DNA of 10,111 bases, taken from NCBI GenBank assembly GCA_016283945.1, contig JAEENW010000025.1:1-10111 (forward strand). The letters are read 5' to 3'. Positions 1-8,084 of the stretch are shown here, piece by piece (the stretch's first letter is position 1; every line of letters begins with the position of its first letter). This DNA is from Bacillota bacterium. GTDB lineage: Bacteria > Bacillota > Clostridia > Peptostreptococcales > Anaerovoracaceae. The notes under the pieces were generated by a model that was given only the letters and a program-made list of their open reading frames with translations, had not been told where the DNA came from and searched no databases. The position numbers were made by a program, and so were the translations under genes.

Positions 1-939
1 GGTCAGGCCGGACAAAGGCTCGCCCTGGGAGCCGGAGGTGAGGACCACCACCCGGTTGGAGGGATAGCTGCCGATCTCGTCCACGTCGATCAGGGTGTTG
101 TCCGGTATCTCCAGATAGCCCATCTGGGAAGCCACGGTCACCATATTCTGCATGCCGCGGCCGCAGACCGCCACCTTGCGGCCGGTGCGGTGAGCGGCCC
201 AGATGGCCTGCTGCACCCGGTGCACATGGGAAGCGAAGGAAGTGAGGATGATGCGGCCCTTGGCGTTGAAGAAGATCTTGTCCAGATTATAGCCCACGGA
301 GCGTTCGGAATCGGAAAAGCCTTCCCGTTCCACGTTGGTGCTGTCGCTCATCAGCAGCAGCACGCCCTCGTCCCCTATCTGGGCTATCCTCGAAAAGTCG
401 AGGGTGGCGCCGTCCATGGGCGTGAGGTCCATCTTGAAGTCTCCCGTGTGGAAGATGACTCCCACCGGTGTCGTGATGGCGAAGGCGAGCGAATCCGCGA
501 CCGAGTGGGTCGTGTGCAGGGCCTCGATCTTGAAGCAGCCTATGCGTATGTTCTCTCCGGGCTGTATCTCCCTGAGATCGGCGCTGATCCTGTGCTCCCT
601 GAGCTTCGACCTTATGAAGCCGAGCGTGAGCTTGGTCCCGTAAATGGGTACGTAGAAGTTCTGCAGGAGGTACGGTACCGCACCGATGTGGTCCTCGTGG
701 GCGTGCGTGATGATCAGTCCCTTGATCTTGGACATGTTCTCCCGTAGGTACGTGAAGTCCGGGATGACCACGTCTATGCCGAACATGTCGTCGTCCGGGA
801 ACGCCATGCCGCAGTCTATGAGCAGTATGTCGTCCCCGTACTCGATGACGGTGAGGTTCTTTCCTATCTCGTGCAGCCCGCCGCGGGGTATTATCTTTAA
901 TTTCTTCTTAGCGCTTCTCGTTCTCGATCTCTGTGCCAT
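1..939 (-). CDS. rnj: Ribonuclease J, N-terminal 313 residues (partial, runs off left edge)
   Basis: RNase J is a metallo-beta-lactamase/beta-CASP nuclease with endo- and 5'-3' exonuclease activity in mRNA decay and rRNA maturation. I translated this frame by hand; it stays open from the ATG at 937-939 to base 1. Visible motifs: HAHEDH (residues 79-84) for the two metals, HTTHS (142-146), HTGDFK (164-169) with the metal-bridging Asp, SDSTN (198-202), and SQGEP (304-308) in the beta-CASP part. A basic N-terminal tail (MAQRSRTRSAKKK) precedes the fold, as in many family members. Complete proteins are about 550 residues, so roughly 240 are missing. The SD GGAAAGG lies just upstream, 18 bases after the leuS stop, so it is probably co-transcribed with leuS. 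Codon usage changes abruptly near residues 190-203. The rnjA or rnjB paralogue cannot be decided from this part. Confidence 0.95.
   Translation of the reverse strand, partial: MAQRSRTRSAKKKLKIIPRGGLHEIGKNLTVIEYGDDILLIDCGMAFPDDDMFGIDVVIPDFTYLRENMSKIKGLIITHAHEDHIGAVPYLLQNFYVPIYGTKLTLGFIRSKLREHRISADLREIQPGENIRIGCFKIEALHTTHSVADSLAFAITTPVGVIFHTGDFKMDLTPMDGATLDFSRIAQIGDEGVLLLMSDSTNVEREGFSDSERSVGYNLDKIFFNAKGRIILTSFASHVHRVQQAIWAAHRTGRKVAVCGRGMQNMVTVASQMGYLEIPDNTLIDVDEIGSYPSNRVVVLTSGSQGEPLSGLT
331..372. other. Codon-usage breakpoint inside the RNase J gene
   Basis: Counting codons by hand, residues 1-203 use AGA/AGG for 8 of 11 Arg, ATA for 12 of 23 Ile, GAG for 9 of 9 Glu, TAC for 5 of 5 Tyr and ACG for 8 of 14 Thr, with mixed Gly codons. 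Residues 204-313 use CGC/CGG for 8 of 8 Arg, ATC for 6 of 7 Ile, GAA for 3 of 6 Glu, TAT for 3 of 3 Tyr, TCC for 10 of 11 Ser, no ACG, and GGC for 11 of 11 Gly. The last marker of the first type is GGG at 373-375 and the first of the second type is GAA at 328-330. The segment between encodes a strongly conserved motif. It is either a recombination joint or a chimeric assembly joint; the protein frame is intact across it. Confidence 0.75.
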
Positions 940-957
940 TTTTTCCTTTCCGTAAAA

Positions 958-3432
958 CTACCTGACTACGATGTTAAGCAGCTTTCCGGGCACGCTGATA
1001 ACCTTGACGACCGTCTTGCCGTCGATCAGCGCCTTGGCTTCGTCAGAGGCCATGACCGTCTCCTGGAGCTCCTCTCTCGAGAGCCCGGCGGGAACGTCCA
1101 TCCTGCCCCTCACCTTGCCGTTGATCTGCACCACGATCTCGACAGTGTCCTTCACGAGGGCGCTCTCGTCGCACTCAGGCCAGGCGTGCTCGGACACGAA
1201 GCCCTCGTGTCCGAGGCCCTCCCAGAGCTCCTCGCAGATGTGCGGCACGAACGGGGCGAGGAGGAGAACGGTCTTGTCGCAGGCGTCCGCGAGCAGGCCC
1301 ATGTTGACGTCCTCGAGCTCCTTGTAGGAGTACATCTCGTTCACCAGCTCCATGATCGCGGAGGTCGCGGTGTTGAAGTTGAACCTTCCGGTGACGTCGC
1401 CCGTGACCCTCTTTACGGCGGAGTTCAGGGCGAACGCAAGCTGCTTGTCTTCCTTGGTCTCGGCGGTGTATACGCGGGGAATGTTCTCGATCTGGGGCGC
1501 CAGCTCATATATGAGCCTGTAGACCCTGTTCAGGAAGCGGTAGCTTCCCTCGACCCCGGTATCCGACCACTCGAGCTCCTTCTCGGGGGGCGCCGCGAAG
1601 AGTATGAAGAGCCTCGCGGTATCCGCTCCGAATCTTTCAACTATCTCATCCGGGGAAACGACGTTGCCCACGGATTTGCTCATCTTTGTGCCTCCCTTCA
1701 GGACCATGCCCTGGGTAAGGAGGTTCTTGAACGGCTCGCTGCAGCTGACCATGCCCATGTCGTAGAGGACCTTGGTGAAGAACCTCGAGTAGAGCAGGTG
1801 CAGTATGGCGTGCTCGATTCCGCCGATGTACTGATCGACGTTCATCCAGTAATCGACCTTCTCCTTGGAGAAAGGCTCCTTGTCGTTATGAGGATCGCAG
1901 TAGCGCAGGAAGTACCAGGACGAATCCAGGAAGGTGTCCATGGTGTCGACCTCGCGCACGGCGTGCTTTCCGCATATCGGGCAGACGGCGTTCTGGAAGC
2001 TCGGGGAGGTCGCGATGGGCGACTCGCCCTTTCCGGTGAACTCGACGTCGGTCGGGAGCAGCACCGGGAGCTGGTCCTCGGGCACGGGCTGCCAGCCGTG
2101 CTCCTCGCAGTATACCATCGGGATCGGGCAGCCCCAGTATCTCTGCCTGGATATGAGCCAGTCCCTCAGCTTATAGTTCACGGTCTTCTTCGCGATGCCG
2201 CGCTGCTCGAGGTCGGCCCTGATGGCAGCGATGGCGTCCTCGTTGTCCATTCCGTTGTACTTGCCGGAATTGATCATCTTTCCCTCAGCCTCAAAGGCCT
2301 GGGTGAGATGCTCGACGTCCACGTCCTCCCTGCCGGGATCGACGACGGGGATGATGTCGAGGCCGAACTTGGTCGCGAACTCGAAGTCCCTCTGGTCGTG
2401 GGCAGGAACGCCCATGACGGCGCCGGTGCCGTAGCCGAGCAGTACGTAATCGGCGAGGTAGATCGGAAGGTCGGCTCCGGTCACGGGGTTTACCGCGTAG
2501 CGGCCCGTGAACTGTCCGGTCTTCTCCTTGGTGAGCGAGGTCCTCTCGATGTCGCTCATGCGCTTGGCCTGCTCCTGGTACTCGCGGCACTCCTTCTCGT
2601 AGCCGCCTCCCTCGATGAGCTTTTCGGCGAACTCGAGCTCGGGGGATACGACCATGAAGCTGGTGCCGAACAGGGTGTCCACCCTGGTGGTGAATACCGT
2701 GACGGTCTCGTCCATATCTTTGATCCTGAACTCGACCTCGGTGCCCTCGGAGCGGCCGATCCAGTTGCGCTGCATGGTCTTGACCTTCTCGGGCCAGCCG
2801 GGGAGCTCGTCGAGATCGTCGAGCAGCCTGTCGGCGTATTCGGTTATCTTGAGGTACCACTGGGAGAGCTTCTTCTTGGTGACGGGAGTTCCGCAGCGCT
2901 CGCACTTGCCGTCGACGACCTGCTCGTTGGCGAGCACGGTCTGACAGCTCGGGCACCAGTTGACGGGATTCTCCTTCTTGTAGGCGAGCCCCCTCTTCCA
3001 GAACTCGATGAAGAGCCACTGCATCCAGCGGTAGTAGTCCTCTCTGTAGGTCTGCACCTCCCTGTCCCAGTCGTAGGACAGTCCGAGCCTCTTGAGCTGC
3101 TTGTTCATGTTCTCGATGTTAGAGGAGGTCCAGACGGCGGGGTGAGTGTTGTGCTTGATCGCCGCGTTCTCGGCGGGGAGGCCGAAGCTGTCGTAGCCCA
3201 TGGGATGAAGGACGTTGTAGCCCTGCATCTTGAGGGTCCTGGACACAACGTCTCCGATGGAATAATTGCGCACGTGGCCCATGTGAAGATTGCCGCTCGG
3301 ATACGGGAACATCTCGAGCAGGTAGTATTTCTTCGACCTGTCCTTATCCTCGGAGACCTTGAAGAGCTCCGCGTCGGCCCACTTCTTCTGCCATTTCAGC
3401 TCTATAGCCTGAGCGTAGTAACGTTCGTTCAT
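958..3432 (-). CDS. leuS: Leucyl-tRNA synthetase
   Basis: Class Ia synthetase that charges tRNA-Leu with leucine in the cytoplasm. At 824 residues it has the usual bacterial length. The HIGH signature appears as HMGH (50-53). A zinc-binding insert shows CPSC (160-163) and CERC (177-180). The CP1 editing domain, which hydrolyses mischarged tRNA, spans about 226-415, with TTRVDTLFG (248-256) and GTGAVMGVPAHDQRD (335-349), including the conserved Asp. A further CPIC (484-487) precedes DSSWYF. KMSKS is at 583-587, followed by the anticodon-binding helical domain and a C-terminal domain. All catalytic and editing signatures look intact. The ATG at 3430-3432 has the SD AAGGAAAGGA. It sits 27 bases after rsfS, an adjacency common in Firmicutes. 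No T-box leader fits in that gap, so any leucine-responsive control must lie elsewhere. It ends in TAG. Confidence 0.98.
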   Translation of the reverse strand: MNERYYAQAIELKWQKKWADAELFKVSEDKDRSKKYYLLEMFPYPSGNLHMGHVRNYSIGDVVSRTLKMQGYNVLHPMGYDSFGLPAENAAIKHNTHPAVWTSSNIENMNKQLKRLGLSYDWDREVQTYREDYYRWMQWLFIEFWKRGLAYKKENPVNWCPSCQTVLANEQVVDGKCERCGTPVTKKKLSQWYLKITEYADRLLDDLDELPGWPEKVKTMQRNWIGRSEGTEVEFRIKDMDETVTVFTTRVDTLFGTSFMVVSPELEFAEKLIEGGGYEKECREYQEQAKRMSDIERTSLTKEKTGQFTGRYAVNPVTGADLPIYLADYVLLGYGTGAVMGVPAHDQRDFEFATKFGLDIIPVVDPGREDVDVEHLTQAFEAEGKMINSGKYNGMDNEDAIAAIRADLEQRGIAKKTVNYKLRDWLISRQRYWGCPIPMVYCEEHGWQPVPEDQLPVLLPTDVEFTGKGESPIATSPSFQNAVCPICGKHAVREVDTMDTFLDSSWYFLRYCDPHNDKEPFSKEKVDYWMNVDQYIGGIEHAILHLLYSRFFTKVLYDMGMVSCSEPFKNLLTQGMVLKGGTKMSKSVGNVVSPDEIVERFGADTARLFILFAAPPEKELEWSDTGVEGSYRFLNRVYRLIYELAPQIENIPRVYTAETKEDKQLAFALNSAVKRVTGDVTGRFNFNTATSAIMELVNEMYSYKELEDVNMGLLADACDKTVLLLAPFVPHICEELWEGLGHEGFVSEHAWPECDESALVKDTVEIVVQINGKVRGRMDVPAGLSREELQETVMASDEAKALIDGKTVVKVISVPGKLLNIVVR

Positions 3433-3459
3433 GTTGCGGTTCCTTTCCTTATCAGCGCC

Positions 3460-3825
3460 CTACGCCTGCTCCTTCGCGGGCTCGAAATCCACGCGCACGC
3501 AGTCGCCCCAGAGCTTCTCCAGATTATAATGCTCTCTCTGCTCGATGGTAAAGAGATTTACGATCACATCGCCGAAATCGATGAGGATCCAGCCGCTGTC
3601 GCCCTTGCCCTCGGTGTGTCCCGAGATCCAGCCGCGCTCGGCCATCTTGTCATCGAGATCGGAGCTCAGAGCCTCGAGCTGCCTGAGGCTCGCCGCGGAG
3701 GCGATCACGAAGCAGTCGGCGAAGCCGGATTTCTCCGAGATGTCGATCACGGTGATGTCAATGGCCTTCCTGCTGTCGAGGAAGCTCGCCGCGAACAAAG
3801 CTTTTTCCCTGATGTCAGTATCCAT
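3460..3825 (-). CDS. rsfS: Ribosome silencing factor RsfS (Iojap/YbeB family)
   Basis: Small protein of 121 residues that binds ribosomal protein uL14 on the 50S subunit and blocks joining with 30S, lowering translation in starvation. The family core is clear: DISEKSGFADCFVIASA (28-44), HTEGKGDSGWILIDFGDVIVN (70-90) and the hallmark YNLEKLWGD (100-108). I chose the ATG at 3823-3825 because SD AGGAG (3831-3835) lies five bases before it. An in-frame TTG at 3844-3846 would add seven residues but has no good SD and would lengthen the overlap. The chosen start overlaps the nadD-yqeK stop by 11 bases, so translational coupling is likely. The usual yqeK-rsfS neighbourhood is kept. The gene ends in TAG. 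Confidence 0.96.
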   Translation of the reverse strand: MDTDIREKALFAASFLDSRKAIDITVIDISEKSGFADCFVIASAASLRQLEALSSDLDDKMAERGWISGHTEGKGDSGWILIDFGDVIVNLFTIEQREHYNLEKLWGDCVRVDFEPAKEQA

Positions 3826-4924
3826 ACTTACTCCTAAAATATTCAACAGCGTCCAGCGATATCTTCGCCGGGACCTTGCCTTTAGCGTAGAGTGAATCGT
3901 TTGCCCTCATGATGAGCTCGTACATGCAGCGCTGCGGGTCGTCTGAAGCGTCGACCATCTCCCTCAGCTCCTGAGCCTCCGGGTAGCTGCGCCCGGGCTC
4001 GAGGAGATCCGCCATCTTGACGCAGATCTCCAGAAGGCTCATTCCGGGCCTCCCGGTGGTGTGGTAGCGCACGGCGTTCAGTATGTCGGGGTCAGATATC
4101 CCGAACAGCCTCTGAAGCTCCTCAGCCGCCTTGGGGCCGTGCTCGAGGGCGCCGGCCTCCTTGTAGTTGTCGTGGAACCAGGCAGCCGCCTTCGCCTTGA
4201 AGGGATCCGCTCCGAATTTGAGCGCGTACTTCTCTGCGTATTCCACGACTCCCCTCGTGTGGGCGAGCCTGTGGGGGTTCTGCCTCTCCTCGGCGAAGCG
4301 CTCGAGCTTCTCCAGGAGGCCTGTGTAGAGGCCGCTCGCGTCTATGTATTCCAGGACCGCGTCCGGGACGGCGTACCTGAGGCTTCGCCCGGCCTGATGC
4401 CTGAGCCTGAGGTCGCTCGAGGAGATCTCCAGCTCGGGGATCTCGAGAAGCCTTATGCGGGCCCCGGGAAAGCGCCCGAGAAGCTCCGCGTGCTTTTTCC
4501 GGACCTCCTCCTCGTCGTCGCCCTTCCTGAGGCCTACGAGGAAGCTGTATTCCTTCAGCAGGTGATCGGCGCGGTACCAGCGGTCGAGGCCGAGCAGCGA
4601 GTCGCTCCCCATGATGAAGAACAGCTCACCGTGCCCTCCTTCCGCGGCGAGCCCGTCGAGCGTGTCGGAGGTGTAGGACGCCCCGCCGCGCCTGAGCTCT
4701 ATGTCGGAGACCCTGAACTTCGGCTCCGAAGAGACCGCGAGCTCGAGCATCCTGAGCCTGTGCTCCCCTTCAGCCGGGTCAGAGGCCAGCTTGAAGGGAG
4801 AGCGGAAGGCGGGTATGAATATCACCTCGTCCAGCCCGGCCTCCTCGGCCATCTGCTCGGCCAGGAGCAGGTGCCCGGTGTGGACGGGATCGAAGCTCCC
4901 GCCGAATACTCCGGCCCGCTTCAT
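3815..4924 (-). CDS. nadD: Fused nicotinate-nucleotide adenylyltransferase / YqeK-type HD hydrolase
   Basis: Single 369-residue frame with two domains. Residues 1-200 are NadD, which joins nicotinate mononucleotide and ATP to make deamido-NAD in NAD biosynthesis. Nucleotidyltransferase motifs are GGSFDPVHTGH (8-18) and ISSSDLR (167-173). Residues about 205-369 match YqeK, an HD-domain enzyme whose characterised members split Ap4A symmetrically into two ADP: His222, His251-Asp252, His262, YHTTGRPGMS (287-296) and KMADLLEPGR (303-312) carry the expected metal ligands. In most Firmicutes nadD and yqeK are adjacent separate genes; here there is no stop or restart between them. Fused forms are known, for example in mycoplasmas. 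The start at 4922-4924 gives the exact NadD N-terminus (MKRAGVFGG), two bases after the aspS stop, with SD AGGAAG ten bases upstream; the frame is also open 28 codons further into aspS, but that stretch is not NadD-like. Stop is TGA. Confidence 0.95.
   Translation of the reverse strand: MKRAGVFGGSFDPVHTGHLLLAEQMAEEAGLDEVIFIPAFRSPFKLASDPAEGEHRLRMLELAVSSEPKFRVSDIELRRGGASYTSDTLDGLAAEGGHGELFFIMGSDSLLGLDRWYRADHLLKEYSFLVGLRKGDDEEEVRKKHAELLGRFPGARIRLLEIPELEISSSDLRLRHQAGRSLRYAVPDAVLEYIDASGLYTGLLEKLERFAEERQNPHRLAHTRGVVEYAEKYALKFGADPFKAKAAAWFHDNYKEAGALEHGPKAAEELQRLFGISDPDILNAVRYHTTGRPGMSLLEICVKMADLLEPGRSYPEAQELREMVDASDDPQRCMYELIMRANDSLYAKGKVPAKISLDAVEYFRSKYGY
3831..3835 (-). promoter_or_regulatory. Ribosome binding site that fixes the rsfS start
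   Basis: AGGAG on the minus strand, five bases before the ATG at 3823-3825 and inside the end of the upstream nadD-yqeK reading frame. It decides for the ATG over the upstream in-frame TTG at 3844-3846. Confidence 0.7.
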
Positions 4925-4926
4925 AT

Positions 4927-6708
<1,782 letters not shown>

Positions 6709-6830
6709 TTCGATCGATCCTTTCGGTGATGAATGCCCTGTTCTTCCGGCGCTGCCGGGCGGCGCGCCGCTATCTGTTCGGAAGGCCCGGTACCGGGTCC
6801 GCTCTCAGCTTCCCTTCGGGCCCGCCGTAT
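6709..6830 (-). other. hisS-aspS spacer rich in GC inverted repeats (possible RNA leader)
   Basis: This is the largest non-coding gap in the window. It holds a perfect 12-base palindrome CCCGGTACCGGG (6786-6797) and another, GCGGCGCGCCGC (6759-6770). In the transcript, GGCCCG (6817-6822) can pair with CGGGCC (6784-6789), which excludes the first hairpin. CGGCGC (6764-6769) can pair with GCGCCG (6747-6752). There is no U-run, so I do not call a rho-independent terminator. I looked for T-box signatures (AGGGTGGNACCGCG) and found none. The aspS SD lies at the end of the gap. It may be a processing or stability element, a leader, or only GC-rich sequence; no family is recognised. Confidence 0.4.
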
Positions 6831-8084
6831 CTATCCCTTCAGTATCCTCTCCAGGGCCTCCTCTATCGGAAGCTCCTCCTGCGAGGACTGCTTCATGTCG
6901 CGCAGCTGCGCGGCTCCCCTGTCGAGCTCGTCGTCGCCTATGACGAGGCACTTCGAGGCCCCCGACCTGTCGGCGTACTTGAGCTGGGCCTTGAGGCCCC
7001 TGCCGCAGGTATCGGTGAGCACCTTCACTCCGGAGCTCCTCAGCCTCGCGGCGAGCTTGGCGGCCTCCCTCTGCGCCCTTTCGCCCATGGCGGCGATGAA
7101 GACGTCGCAGTCGGGCTCTGCGGGGATCTCGGCTCCGCAGGCCTCTATCATGAGCAGCAGCCTCTCTATCCCGAGGCCGAAGCCCACTCCGGGCATCTCG
7201 GGCCCGCCGATCTCCTCGACGAGATGGTCGTAGCGGCCTCCGCCGCAGACCGTGGACTGGGCGCCGAGCCTGTCGGAGACGAACTCGAACGCGGTCTTGG
7301 TGTAGTAGTCGAGGCCTCTGACGATGCCGGGATCGACCTCGTAGGGGATCCCGAGGGCGTCGAGAGCGTCCTGCAGCTCCGCGAAGGCCTTGCGGCAGTC
7401 GCCGCAGAGGTAGTCGGTGATCTTCGGGGCGCCGACGAGATACTTCTGATCGTCAGGATCCTTGCTGTCGAGTATCCTCATCGGGTTGGTATCGAAGCGG
7501 CTCTGGCTGGTCTCGCAGAGCTTGTCAAGATTGGGCCTGATGAAGTCCTGAAGCGCCTTTCTGTACTCAGCCCTGCAGTCGGGGCAGCCTATGCTGTTTA
7601 TGTGGAGCCTGAAGCCTTCGACTCCGACGGAGCTCAGGAAGTCGTACGCGAGGGCTATGACCTCGGCGTCGGCGAGCATGCTGTCTGAACCGAAGAGCTC
7701 GATGCCGAACTGGTGGAACTCCCTCTGGCGGCCCTTCTGCATCTTCTCGTACCTGTAGCACGGGGTGATGTAGTAGAACTTGGCGGGCAGCTGGCCCGCG
7801 TAGAGCTTGTTCTCGATGAAGGACCTGACCACGCCCGCTGTGCCCTCGGGCTTGAGCGTGAGGCTCCTCTCGGCTATCTCGAAGGTGTACATCTCCTTCT
7901 GGACCACGTCGGTCGTGCTGCCTATGCCCCTCTGGAAGAGCTCGGTGTGCTCGAAGACCGGGGTCCTGTATTCCCTGTATCCGTAGCGGGCGCAGGTCTG
8001 CCTGAAGCGCTCCTCGAGCCACTGCCAGCGGTAGCTCTCGGAGGGAAGTATGTCCTTCGTGCCCTTCGGAATGCTTATGTTCAT
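6831..8084 (-). CDS. hisS: Histidyl-tRNA synthetase
   Basis: Class IIa synthetase charging tRNA-His. At 417 residues it has the usual length. It opens with the family signature PKGTKDILPSE (6-16). Motif 2 covers LKPEGTAGVVRSF (77-89) to YRYEKMQKGRQREFHQF (110-126). The histidine-binding motif RGLDYYTKTAFEF is at 256-268 and motif 3 GFGLGIERLLLM at 301-312. The C-terminal anticodon-binding domain is about 325-417. Between motifs 2 and 3 lies an insertion with CPDC (167-170), Cys190 and CGDC (227-230), resembling the Cys-rich insert of clostridial HisRS, although two positions that I remember as Cys there are Ser here (192, 207). The ATG at 8082-8084 overlaps the hemZ TGA in an ATGA, and its SD AGGAG lies in a small inverted repeat. 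Stop is TAG. Confidence 0.98.
   Translation of the reverse strand: MNISIPKGTKDILPSESYRWQWLEERFRQTCARYGYREYRTPVFEHTELFQRGIGSTTDVVQKEMYTFEIAERSLTLKPEGTAGVVRSFIENKLYAGQLPAKFYYITPCYRYEKMQKGRQREFHQFGIELFGSDSMLADAEVIALAYDFLSSVGVEGFRLHINSIGCPDCRAEYRKALQDFIRPNLDKLCETSQSRFDTNPMRILDSKDPDDQKYLVGAPKITDYLCGDCRKAFAELQDALDALGIPYEVDPGIVRGLDYYTKTAFEFVSDRLGAQSTVCGGGRYDHLVEEIGGPEMPGVGFGLGIERLLLMIEACGAEIPAEPDCDVFIAAMGERAQREAAKLAARLRSSGVKVLTDTCGRGLKAQLKYADRSGASKCLVIGDDELDRGAAQLRDMKQSSQEELPIEEALERILKG

Noticed and set aside
281..300. TATAAT within RNase J
   Set aside because: Arises from the Tyr-Asn-Leu codons (TAT AAT CTG); no convincing -35.
190..747. 185-codon plus-strand frame opposite RNase J
   Set aside because: Antisense to a gene with intact RNase J motifs; explained by codon composition.
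2291..3019. 242-codon arginine-rich frame within leuS on the same strand
   Set aside because: Out-of-frame reading of GC-rich leuS; low-complexity Arg-rich product without family motifs.
3523..3530. TATAAT-like sequence within rsfS
   Set aside because: It is produced by the codons for the conserved His-Tyr-Asn-Leu motif of RsfS; no supporting -35.
1186..3837. 883-codon open frame on the plus strand opposite leuS and rsfS
   Set aside because: Its codons are exactly in phase with the minus-strand codons, so it stays open because TTA, CTA and TCA are avoided in leuS and rsfS. The translation resembles no family, and the minus strand encodes unmistakable LeuRS and RsfS.
6784..6800. CCCGGTACCGGG palindrome as an intrinsic terminator of hisS
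   Set aside because: No U-run follows it on the transcript, and aspS continues in the same direction.
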